Assembly (NCBI RefSeq): GCF_006483455.1
Contig: NZ_PPPU01000016.1
Span: 186,001-250,000, forward strand
DNA from: Methylomonas koyamae
Lineage (GTDB): Bacteria; Pseudomonadota; Gammaproteobacteria; Methylococcales; Methylomonadaceae
Length of the DNA: 64,000 nt
Direction of reading: 5' to 3'
In this document: positions 36,144 to 44,117 of the stretch, one piece after another
How positions within the stretch are numbered: the stretch's first letter is position 1
Layout: each line of letters begins with the position of its first letter
Notes under the pieces: generated by a model
What the model was told of the DNA's origin: nothing
The model's database searches: none
Seen by the model: only the letters and a program-made list of their open reading frames with translations
Position numbers and translations under genes: made by a program

Positions 36144-37155
36144 GGGCCGGAGCGGTCGTCACTCTGCTGGCGAAGGCTTTCTCGCGAATGGCTTTTTCCA
36201 GCTCGGCGGCGATTTCCGGGTGCTCGCGCAAATACTGCTTGGCGTTATCCTTGCCCTGGCCGATTTTGTCGTTGTTGTAGCTGTACCAGGAACCGGACTT
36301 TTGCACGAAGCCGAATTCGACGCCCAAGTCGACCAATTCGCCAAGGAATGACACGCCCTCACCGTACAGAATTTCGAAGTCGGCCTGCTTGAACGGCGGT
36401 GCGACTTTGTTCTTGACGATCTTGACCCGGGTTTCGTTGCCGATCACCTCGTCGCCTTTCTTGATCGCGCCGATGCGGCGAATGTCCATCCTGACCGAGG
36501 CATAGAATTTCAACGCGTTACCGCCGGTGGTAGTTTCCGGATTGCCGAACATCACGCCGATTTTCATCCGCAACTGGTTGATGAAGATCACCAGCGTGTT
36601 GGAACGTTTGATGTTGGCGGTCAGTTTACGCAAGGCCTGCGACATCAAACGGGCTTGCAGGCCCATGTGCGAGTCACCCATGTCGCCTTCGATTTCGGCT
36701 TTCGGTGTCAGCGCCGCCACCGAGTCGATGACGACGATGTCGACCGCGCCGGAACGGACCAGCATGTCGGTGATTTCCAGGGCCTGCTCGCCGGTATCCG
36801 GTTGCGACACCAGCAGGTCGTCGATATTGACGCCGATCTTTTGCGCATATACCGGGTCCAGCGCGTGCTCGGCGTCAACGAAGGCCGCGGTGCCGCCCAA
36901 TTTCTGCATCTGGGCGATGGTTTGCAGCGTCAACGTGGTTTTACCGGACGATTCGGGACCGTAGATTTCGATGATCCGGCCACGCGGCAAACCGCCGCAA
37001 CCCAGAGCGATGTCGACGGACAAGGAGCCGGTAGACACCACTTCGATGTCGCGGGTCGCGGCGACGTCGCCCATGCGCATGACCGAGCCCTTGCCGAATT
37101 GTTTTTCGATTTGCATCAACGCGGCGCCGAGAGCCTTTTTCTTGTTTTCGTCCAT
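36106..37155 (-). CDS. recA: recombinase RecA
   Basis: RecA forms the strand-exchange filament and triggers LexA self-cleavage. The 349-residue protein has Walker [11 protein letters not shown] near residue 66, [20 protein letters not shown] for loop L2, and an acidic C-terminus ([12 protein letters not shown]). Length is normal. I looked for a CTGT-N8-ACAG or other obvious LexA box upstream and did not find one, so the SOS operator may differ here. Confidence 0.98.
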   Translation of the reverse strand: MDENKKKALGAALMQIEKQFGKGSVMRMGDVAATRDIEVVSTGSLSVDIALGCGGLPRGRIIEIYGPESSGKTTLTLQTIAQMQKLGGTAAFVDAEHALDPVYAQKIGVNIDDLLVSQPDTGEQALEITDMLVRSGAVDIVVIDSVAALTPKAEIEGDMGDSHMGLQARLMSQALRKLTANIKRSNTLVIFINQLRMKIGVMFGNPETTTGGNALKFYASVRMDIRRIGAIKKGDEVIGNETRVKIVKNKVAPPFKQADFEILYGEGVSFLGELVDLGVEFGFVQKSGSWYSYNNDKIGQGKDNAKQYLREHPEIAAELEKAIREKAFASRVTTAPAHEDEDPEFNDGE

Positions 37156-37225
37156 ATCCTACCTACTGTTGTCTGCCCGGTGAAAACGCGGCATTATCCC
37201 ATAGAGGCCGGCCGTGAAACAGTTT

Positions 37226-38539
37226 TTATCGGCCGGATTGCCGGAAAAAACCGGCCGCCGCGCGCGGGTTGAACGGGAAATACAGGTGGAGATAAGACGC
37301 CTGCAAAGCGCCGTCGCGAAAAAACCCTTCACCATGGCCGAAACTGCGTAGCGGCTGCGAAATCTGCAGCGGCTGCAGTTCGGTTTCCAGGGTCGAAAAA
37401 TGAAAACTGTGACCACGGATCTCGCCTTCCGGCAAGGTCAGACTGTGCATGCCCAGGTTTGCCAGCCGGCTCTGCATCGTCGCCCGGCCGGGCAACAAAC
37501 CGGCCATCTCGGCGGCCTGGCCCTGCTTGTCGGCCAGACTTTCCAGCAAATACAGAAAGCCGCCGCATTCGGCGTAAATCGCTTTGCCCAGACCATGGTG
37601 CTCGCGCAAGGCACGCTTCATCGGCAAATTCCCGGCCAGCGCCGACAAATGCAGCTCCGGATAGCCGCCCGGCAAATACAGACTATCGACCTCCGGCAAC
37701 GCCGAGTCGGCCAACGGCGAGAAGAACGCCAACTCGGCGCCCATCGCCAACAGACAATCCAGATTGGCTTGATAAATAAACGAAAACGCCGCATCCCGCG
37801 CGACGCCAATCCGCAACCCGGCCAGCAGTTGCGGCAGCGGCTCGCCGCGGACCGCCTCGAATCGCACCGGTTGCGGCAACCGGCACGGGCCGAAGCCGTT
37901 CAGCAATTCGGCGGCTCGCGCCAAGCGGGCGGAAAGGTCGCCGATTTCGTCGGCTTGCAGCAAGCCCAGATGGCGCGAAGGCAGTCCGATGGCATCGTCG
38001 CGGGCGACCGCGGCCAGCATCGGCATGTCCGGAGGCAAGGCTTCCTGTAACAGCTTGGCATGGCCGGCACTGCCGACTTTGTTGGCGATGACGCCGGCAA
38101 ACGGCAATTCCGGCCGGTAGCTGGCCAACCCATGGGCGACCGCGGCGAAGGTTTGCGCCATGCCTTGAGCATCGATTACCGCCGCCACCGGCACGCCCAG
38201 CGTCTGGGCCAAATCGGCGCTGCTGCTGTCGCCGTCGAACAGGCCCATCACACCCTCGATCAAGATCAAATCGGCTGCCCCGGCGGCACGGTAGAGCAAC
38301 TCGCGGCAATGGCTCTCGCCCATCATCCACAAATCCAGTTGGTAAACCGGATGACCGGAGGCGAACGCCAATATCTGCGGATCGATGAAATCGGGGCCGG
38401 TTTTGCACACCCGCACCCGCAGACCCTGGCTGCGGAAATGGTAAGCCAGCGCGGCGGCGATGGTGGTTTTACCTTGGCCCGAAGCCGGCGCAGCGATCAG
38501 CATTGCCGGGCAGGCCAAGGAGTTTTGCAAGGATGTCAT
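37226..38539 (-). CDS. cobB: cobyrinate a,c-diamide synthase
   Basis: The enzyme amidates cobyrinic acid in cobalamin synthesis, using glutamine and ATP. The 437-residue protein has a P-loop (IAAPASGQGKTTIAAAL), VCKTGPDFIDP, LILIEGVMGLFDG, and a C-terminal class I glutamine amidotransferase domain with LPGGYPELH and the nucleophile in AECGGFLYL. No other cobalamin gene is nearby and no cobalamin riboswitch was recognised. It lies upstream of recA on the same strand but is separated by 70 bases. Confidence 0.93.
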   Translation of the reverse strand: MTSLQNSLACPAMLIAAPASGQGKTTIAAALAYHFRSQGLRVRVCKTGPDFIDPQILAFASGHPVYQLDLWMMGESHCRELLYRAAGAADLILIEGVMGLFDGDSSSADLAQTLGVPVAAVIDAQGMAQTFAAVAHGLASYRPELPFAGVIANKVGSAGHAKLLQEALPPDMPMLAAVARDDAIGLPSRHLGLLQADEIGDLSARLARAAELLNGFGPCRLPQPVRFEAVRGEPLPQLLAGLRIGVARDAAFSFIYQANLDCLLAMGAELAFFSPLADSALPEVDSLYLPGGYPELHLSALAGNLPMKRALREHHGLGKAIYAECGGFLYLLESLADKQGQAAEMAGLLPGRATMQSRLANLGMHSLTLPEGEIRGHSFHFSTLETELQPLQISQPLRSFGHGEGFFRDGALQASYLHLYFPFNPRAAAGFFRQSGR

Positions 38540-38600
38540 GATGAAAACGAGAGTAGCCGACCGGCGGATTGACGCCGGCCGGGCGCTTAAAAGCGCGGGA

Positions 38601-39698
38601 TCAGGAAGCCGCCAGCATATTGTCCAGCGCCTGCTTGGCCAGCGCGGCCTGTTCGGCAGCTACGGCGACTTGGTTGACGACATGGCCGGCGGCCAAATTC
38701 TCCAGGACCCAGCACAAATGCTGCGGATCGGTGCGGAACATGGTCGAGCACATGCTCAAGGTCGGCGCCATGAAATGCACGCTTTTGCCTTGGGCCTTGC
38801 ACTCCTGGGCCAGACGGTTGACCAGATTCAGTTCGGTGGCCACCAGCCAGCGGGTATTGGCTTCGGCTTCGCGGACAATCTTCAGAATCATCTCGGTTGA
38901 ACCGATGTGATCCGATTTTTCGCAGACTTCGAAACAAGCCTCCGGATGGGAAATGACGATAGTTTCCGGATGTTTAGCCTTGAAATTGTCGATTTGCTCC
39001 GGCTGAAATGCCTGATGCACCGAGCAATGGCCTTTCCAGAGGATAATCTTGGCGTCGCGGATTTGCTGCTCGGTCAAACCGCCTTGGGGTTTGTTGAAGT
39101 CCCAGGTCACCATCTGTGCCAACGGGATACCCATCCGAAAACCGGTATTGCGGCCCAAATGCTGGTCCGGGAAGAACAACACTTTCTCGCGGCGGGCAAA
39201 ACTCCAGTTCAGGATTTTCTGAGCATTGGACGAGGTACAGACGATACCGCCGTGTTGGCCGCAAAACGCTTTCAAATCGGCGGCGGAGTTAATATAGGTG
39301 ACGGGCGTGACCGAATTTTCGACGTCGATGATCTTGGCCAACTCATCCCAGCATTGTTGGACTTTGACTTTGTTGGCCATATCGGCCATCGAGCAACCGG
39401 CCGCCATGTCCGGCAGAATTGCGATTTGTTCCGGCCGCGACAGAATGTCGGCGACCTCGGCCATGAAATGGACGCCGCAAAATACGATGTATTCAGCCTC
39501 GGATTGGGCGGCTTCGCGCGACAGTTTCAAAGAATCGCCGTAAATATCGGCGTGCTTGAACACCTCATCGCGCTGGTAATGGTGGCCCAGAATAATGCAG
39601 CGTTTGCCGAGTTTGGCTTTGGCGGCGGCTATCCGCTCATCACACTCGGCGTCGTCCAGTAAGGCATAATCGTGGATCGGTAAAGCAGCGGCTGTCAT
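38601..39698 (-). CDS. nadA: quinolinate synthase
   Basis: NadA condenses iminoaspartate and dihydroxyacetone phosphate to quinolinate for NAD synthesis using a 4Fe-4S cluster. Motifs include IILGHHYQRDEV, EYIVFCGVHFMAE (cluster Cys), GGIVCTSSNA (second Cys) and PTLSMCSTMFR (third Cys). The ATG at 39698 gives 365 residues, behind AGGTAA. The reading frame extends about 70 codons further upstream without similarity to NadA. Confidence 0.96.
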   Translation of the reverse strand: MTAAALPIHDYALLDDAECDERIAAAKAKLGKRCIILGHHYQRDEVFKHADIYGDSLKLSREAAQSEAEYIVFCGVHFMAEVADILSRPEQIAILPDMAAGCSMADMANKVKVQQCWDELAKIIDVENSVTPVTYINSAADLKAFCGQHGGIVCTSSNAQKILNWSFARREKVLFFPDQHLGRNTGFRMGIPLAQMVTWDFNKPQGGLTEQQIRDAKIILWKGHCSVHQAFQPEQIDNFKAKHPETIVISHPEACFEVCEKSDHIGSTEMILKIVREAEANTRWLVATELNLVNRLAQECKAQGKSVHFMAPTLSMCSTMFRTDPQHLCWVLENLAAGHVVNQVAVAAEQAALAKQALDNMLAAS

Positions 39699-39762
39699 GT
39701 AATCGTTACCTGGCAATGAAAGACGCGCCATTGTAGCGCCAAGCCGCTGTTTTCGATACCGC

Positions 39763-40161
39763 TTAGCCGGTCTGCAAAGCGAAGCGCAATAAAGTCCAGG
39801 CGATCCAGCCGAATCCCAAGGTCGTTGCGATAAAACTGAGCAGCGAATAAATCCGCCACACCGGCTTGGCCCAGAAATCGGGATCGAAAGCCGCAACCAC
39901 AAATACGCCGGGATTGGTCATGCCGCCGATCACGACCAGCCAACATGCCGCCACCGGTAACTGCACTTTGGTTGCGTAAAAGCCGAGACAGAACAGCGCC
40001 ATCAACGCAAAATCGACGTGAGCGCGAATCATGGTTTTGTAGTCCTTCAGGAACACGCCGTCGATGCCGGGAACCGGGAACCATTTGGCAAAAGTCATCA
40101 GCCAAGCCGACATTAAAATTGCGGCAATCATAAGTGCCGCACCGACCAGTAATATTTCCAT
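39763..40161 (-). CDS. four-helix membrane protein of unknown function
   Basis: The 132-residue protein has four hydrophobic segments (EILLVGAALMIAAILMSAWL, FALMALFCLGFYA, VAACWLVVIGGM, LLSFIATTLGFGWIAW). A conserved-looking IRAHVDF lies before the second helix. The family is not recognised. It is between nadA and the DUF2780 gene on the same strand; a common operon is possible. Confidence 0.65.
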   Translation of the reverse strand: MEILLVGAALMIAAILMSAWLMTFAKWFPVPGIDGVFLKDYKTMIRAHVDFALMALFCLGFYATKVQLPVAACWLVVIGGMTNPGVFVVAAFDPDFWAKPVWRIYSLLSFIATTLGFGWIAWTLLRFALQTG

Positions 40162-40204
40162 GTTGTTATTTTTTTGTCTGAATCAAAGGCCGCCTAGCGG
40201 GGTC

Positions 40205-40774
40205 TCAATGCAAAGCCTGTTGCAACAGGTTCATGGTGCCGGATCCGCCCTGGTTTTGCACATACTGTAATACGACGGGCAAAAACTGGCTGACCATGGA
40301 TGGGTTCATGCCCAAGGACTGAAACGAGCCGGCCAAAGCCGCCAAACTGCCCAAGGCATTGTTTTGACCACCCAACAGACTGCCGGCGGCACCCAATAAA
40401 CCGCTATTGCTGCCGGCTGGCGGCAGTTGCGGCGCCGACGACAGGTAGCCGTCCATGCCGGGAACGCTACCGCTCAACTGAGAAAAATCGGCGGGATTCA
40501 TGCGTTGTTGCGCCACCGAAAAGATCGAGCCGACGCCACCCAAAGCCTGCTGCGGACTGATGCCCAATTTTCCGACCAGCAAATTGATCAAACTCGCTTC
40601 GTTGCCTGTACCGGTAACGGCAGAGCCCAGTGCGCCGACCGCAGCCGGCGCTTGTTGCGCAACCGCATTTTGCGCCCCACCCAAGCCGAAAATCTGACCG
40701 GCCTCCTGTGCCGGCACACTCGCGCTTAAGCAGCACAGCGCGATCGTCGTGACATACCCGTGTAAGTTTTTCAT
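40205..40774 (-). CDS. DUF2780 domain secreted protein
   Basis: The 189-residue product has a signal peptide (VTTIALCCLSASVPA). The body contains LINLLVGKLGISPQQALGG and FSVAQQRMNPADFSQLS followed by VPGMDGYL, the pattern of DUF2780. Glycine, alanine and leucine are abundant, as in the family. Function is unknown. It faces divergently away from the ZIP transporter gene. Confidence 0.8.
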   Translation of the reverse strand: MKNLHGYVTTIALCCLSASVPAQEAGQIFGLGGAQNAVAQQAPAAVGALGSAVTGTGNEASLINLLVGKLGISPQQALGGVGSIFSVAQQRMNPADFSQLSGSVPGMDGYLSSAPQLPPAGSNSGLLGAAGSLLGGQNNALGSLAALAGSFQSLGMNPSMVSQFLPVVLQYVQNQGGSGTMNLLQQALH

Positions 40775-41011
40775 AGTAGAGATACCCTGTTTTGCCTCAG
40801 TTTGCGAATAGACGTCCCGATCCGGCGTACTCAGCCGCTACCCAACGTGCCGGTTGGAACTTTAAATCGAAACCTTAGCCCCTGGCAACCGACAGCGTTC
40901 TGGGGTACTAAACTTGTTCGGCTATGGCACCACCGTATCGACCAGGTAGTACCTGTCCAAACCGCATGCGCGATGGTCTCCGAACGGATTCCCGGCAAAC
41001 GGTACTTAAGC

Positions 41012-41031
41012 TTACACTTAATAAGTATAAT
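41012..41031 (+). promoter_or_regulatory. palindromic operator candidate over a -10 box, upstream of the ZIP gene
   Basis: TTACACTTAATAAGTATAA (41012-41030) is a 19-base palindrome with one mismatched pair. It overlaps TATAAT (41026-41031), a perfect -10 box 35 bases before the ZIP start codon. A repressor bound here would block the promoter. The factor is unknown; a metal-sensing one fits the target gene. Confidence 0.55.
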
Positions 41032-41066
41032 CGCCGGCTTGGCCTAACCATCGATCGGGTAACGAT

Positions 41067-41996
41067 ATGCAGAATATTCAAAAAACACTGGAAGACTACT
41101 ATCTCCGCTTGCAAGCCCACCCCAAATACCTGCAGGTCATGACTTTGCCGACCTTGCAACGTTGGGGGGTATTGGTCGGCCTGTTCCTGGCATCGCAAAT
41201 TCTGGTATTCGGCAGCCTCTACCTCATTTTCGGCAAAATCGTCGTGATCGGCTTTCTCGCCAGCGTACTGGCCGGCTGCGCCACCGGCGTCGGCGCCCTG
41301 CCGGCCCTGTTTTTTAAAGACATTTCCGACCGCTTATTCAATAGTCTGCTCGGTGCCGCCGCCGGCGTCATGTTGGCCGCGACCGCATTTTCGCTGCTGG
41401 TGCCCGGCATGGAATACGGCGAACAAGTCTGGCCCGGCAAAGGTTTGTGGGTCGTCTCGGCCGGTATGCTGATCGGCGCCCTGTTCTTGCATTTCGCCGA
41501 CAGCCGCCTGCCGCATCTGCATTTCGATTCGGTCAGCGACCATTCCTTGGATTCGCTTCAAAAAATCTCGCTGTTCATCATCGCCATCACCATCCATAAC
41601 TTCCCGGAAGGCATGTCGGTCGGGGTCAGCTTTGGTTCCGGCGATTTGAACAACGGCTTGGTGCTGTCCATCGCGATCGCCTTGCAAAACCTGCCGGAAG
41701 GTTTGGCGGTGGCTCTGCCGCTGGTGGGCCTGGGCTACGATAAATGGAAAGCGGTCGGAATTGCCACCTTGACCGGCCTGGTCGAGCCGGTCGGCGGTTT
41801 GCTGGGAATCACGATGGTCACACTGTTTTCGTCGATCCTGCCGATCGCCATGGGTTTCGCCGCCGGCGCCATGCTGTTCGTGATCAGCGAAGAAATCATC
41901 CCGGAAACCCACTCCAAGGGCCGTTCCCGCATCGCCACCTTCTCGCTGATGTTCGGTTTCATCGTGATGATGGTATTGGACAGGCTGCTGGTCTAG
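41067..41996 (+). CDS. ZIP-family divalent metal transporter
   Basis: ZIP proteins move Zn, Fe, Mn or similar ions into the cytoplasm. The 309-residue protein starts with a soluble helix and has about eight membrane helices. The metal-site motifs are ITIHNFPEGMSVGVSFG in helix 4 and ALQNLPEGLAVALPL in helix 5, with EEIIPETHSKG near the end. This layout is closest to the ZupT/GufA group. The palindromic site upstream suggests metal-responsive control. The GDT1-type exporter gene follows by 81 bases. Confidence 0.92.
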   Translation: MQNIQKTLEDYYLRLQAHPKYLQVMTLPTLQRWGVLVGLFLASQILVFGSLYLIFGKIVVIGFLASVLAGCATGVGALPALFFKDISDRLFNSLLGAAAGVMLAATAFSLLVPGMEYGEQVWPGKGLWVVSAGMLIGALFLHFADSRLPHLHFDSVSDHSLDSLQKISLFIIAITIHNFPEGMSVGVSFGSGDLNNGLVLSIAIALQNLPEGLAVALPLVGLGYDKWKAVGIATLTGLVEPVGGLLGITMVTLFSSILPIAMGFAAGAMLFVISEEIIPETHSKGRSRIATFSLMFGFIVMMVLDRLLV

Positions 41997-42077
41997 CCGA
42001 CACTTTCGACCCAACCGCCCGCCTTACAGATCAAAACCGGCGGGCCTGCCTTTGTCTTTCTCGAAAACACCGGATCC

Positions 42078-42734
42078 ATGGACTATATCTCCCAGCTACT
42101 TGGTCAACTTCAAGCCATCAGCCCAGCCGAACTTCTGACCACCGGCGGCACCAGCTTTGCACTGATCGCCGCCGCCGAAATCGGCGATAAAAGCCAACTG
42201 GTTTGCATGACGCTGGCGTCGCGCCACCGGCCGGCACCGGTACTGTGGGGCGCGATCGCGGCATTCATGCTGTTGAATACGTTGGCCGTGGTATTCGGCA
42301 CAGCGATCGCGAACTGGCTGCCGGACTATGCCGTCGCGGCCAGTGTCGCGCTGTTATTCGCGGTGTTCGGCATTCACGCCCTGTGCAATGGCGACGATGA
42401 CGAAGACGCACAGGATGTTGCCGAAAAAAGCGGTCACGGCATTTTCTTCACCACCTTCTTGTTGATCACGGTCGCCGAATTCGGCGACAAGACGCAATTG
42501 GCTGTGGTCGCCTTCAGCAGTACCGCACAACCCGCTGCCGTTTGGTTAGGGTCCACCTTGGCATTGAGTTTTACATCCGCGCTCGGCGTATTGGCCGGCC
42601 GTACCGTACTGCAACGTATCCCGCTTAGCCTGTTGCATAAAGTCAGCGGCCTGCTTTTTCTGGGATTGGCCGCCGCCGCCGGCTACAAAACCTATCTTAG
42701 CCTGGCTGCAGCCGGACTGATTCCAACCCTCTGA
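42078..42734 (+). CDS. TMEM165/GDT1 (UPF0016) cation exporter
   Basis: Members export Mn2+ or exchange Ca2+/Mn2+ for protons. The 218-residue protein has two copies of the signature, AAEIGDKSQLVCMTLA and VAEFGDKTQLAVVAFS, each in a membrane helix, with an acidic loop (CNGDDDEDAQDVAEKS) between. This is the canonical layout. Position after the ZIP gene suggests that uptake and export of the same metal are linked (inference). Confidence 0.92.
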   Translation: MDYISQLLGQLQAISPAELLTTGGTSFALIAAAEIGDKSQLVCMTLASRHRPAPVLWGAIAAFMLLNTLAVVFGTAIANWLPDYAVAASVALLFAVFGIHALCNGDDDEDAQDVAEKSGHGIFFTTFLLITVAEFGDKTQLAVVAFSSTAQPAAVWLGSTLALSFTSALGVLAGRTVLQRIPLSLLHKVSGLLFLGLAAAAGYKTYLSLAAAGLIPTL

Positions 42735-42773
42735 ACCGGTTTGTCGAATATATCCGCCTCAACGGCTTTGGTA

Positions 42774-43922
42774 TTACGCAGCGCTGATTACCACCCCTTC
42801 GGGTTTTAAGCTCAACGAATAATCGCCATTCAGCAGGCCCTGCAATTCGCGGCCGGCCATGTTGTAGCGCCAGCCTTGCAGCAGCAGGCAATCCTCGTCG
42901 CCGAACAGCAATTGCTCCAAATCCTTGCGGCTTGCCAGTATCACCGGATTCAGCGAATTTTCCTCGGCCCGAATCCTGACCACCGCGCTCAACACATCCA
43001 GAATCGCCTCGTGTTGCTGATTCTTTTTAAAGGCGTGGTCTTTATCGGCAATCGGCTTCGGCGGCCGTTGCCTGGCCTCATCGATCAGGCTGCATAGGGT
43101 CTTGCCGTAACGGTTTACCGTGCGTTCGTTGATGTTGCGGATCTTCCCGAGCTCGGCGAGCGTTACCGGCTGCAATTTGGCCAGCTCCAGCAGCAAATCG
43201 TCCTGCATCAACCAGTTGCGCGGTTTGTTTTCCTGCTGCGCGCTGCGTTCGCGCCATTCGCTCAGGCTTTGCATGATCGACAACTGCTTGCCGGTCAATT
43301 TGTTCTTACCGCGGATTTTGAGCCAGGCGTTCTCCGGCGACAGTTGGTAGAGTTCGGGATTGTTCAACAAGGCAAAATCGCTCTCCAGCCAATTCAATCG
43401 TCCCAATTTGGCCAATTGTTCGCACATCATCGTGTAAATCTTGCACAGATAAATCACGTCGTCGGCAGCGTATTGGATCTGGTCGGCGCTCAACGGCCGC
43501 TCCGACCAATCGGTGCGGGTATGCGCCTTGCTCAAATTGACGTTCAAAAAGCTGGATACCAACATCGCATAGCCCGGATTTTCCTGAAAACCCAACAAAG
43601 GCGCGGCAATCTGGGTATCGAAGATCGGCCCAGGGATTTTGCCGGTGATCTGATAAAAAATTTCCAGATCCTGGCGGCACGAATGCAGCACCTTGACGAT
43701 ATTCGGCGCGTAGATGGCGTCGAACAACTCGCTCAAATCGCCGACGGCCAGCGGATCGACACAGGCAACCCAGCCCGGCGCCGCGATTTGCAACAGACAG
43801 AACTTGGGGTAATAGGTTTTTTCGCGGAGAAACTCGGTATCCAGTGCAATCCAAGGTTCGTTGGCTATTTGCCGGCAAAGGTCTGCAATTTGGTCGGGTT
43901 TATCGATGTATTGGATGGACAT
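42774..43922 (-). CDS. rnd: ribonuclease D
   Basis: RNase D is a 3'-5' exonuclease in tRNA 3' maturation. The 382-residue protein has the DEDD motifs (ALDTEFLREKTYYPKF, VLHSCRQDLEIFY, IQYAADDVIYLCKIY) and a C-terminal HRDC domain (LSIMQSLSEWRERSAQQ, LAELGKIRNI). Length matches E. coli RNase D. It stands alone, convergent with the GDT1-type gene. Confidence 0.95.
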   Translation of the reverse strand: MSIQYIDKPDQIADLCRQIANEPWIALDTEFLREKTYYPKFCLLQIAAPGWVACVDPLAVGDLSELFDAIYAPNIVKVLHSCRQDLEIFYQITGKIPGPIFDTQIAAPLLGFQENPGYAMLVSSFLNVNLSKAHTRTDWSERPLSADQIQYAADDVIYLCKIYTMMCEQLAKLGRLNWLESDFALLNNPELYQLSPENAWLKIRGKNKLTGKQLSIMQSLSEWRERSAQQENKPRNWLMQDDLLLELAKLQPVTLAELGKIRNINERTVNRYGKTLCSLIDEARQRPPKPIADKDHAFKKNQQHEAILDVLSAVVRIRAEENSLNPVILASRKDLEQLLFGDEDCLLLQGWRYNMAGRELQGLLNGDYSLSLKPEGVVISAA

Positions 43923-44117
43923 GATCTCATTCTGTTTGACAAGGGGGCCGATAAAGGGCTCGGCTGGCTATTTTACTCCGCCGGCCGCGGCCCGGCTGAA
44001 TAATTCGCCAATGACGGGGAGCGGGAAAATTTCCTTTTTTCAACCGAAACCATAGCGCTTTACAACGCGCAAGTTACCATGCGGCACTTTTTTGGTTAGT
44101 CAGTTTAGGTAAAAGTC

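Noticed and set aside
37156-37225. LexA box upstream of recA
   Set aside because: CTGT-type half sites occur (for example near 37216) but no second half at N8 spacing.
39763-40161. Possible styrene-oxide-isomerase-like identity for the four-helix protein
   Set aside because: Only general four-helix layout agrees; no diagnostic residues could be confirmed.
43923-44117. Fur box or cobalamin riboswitch before the TonB receptor gene
   Set aside because: No 19-base Fur-like palindrome, and too short and unlike the cobalamin element.
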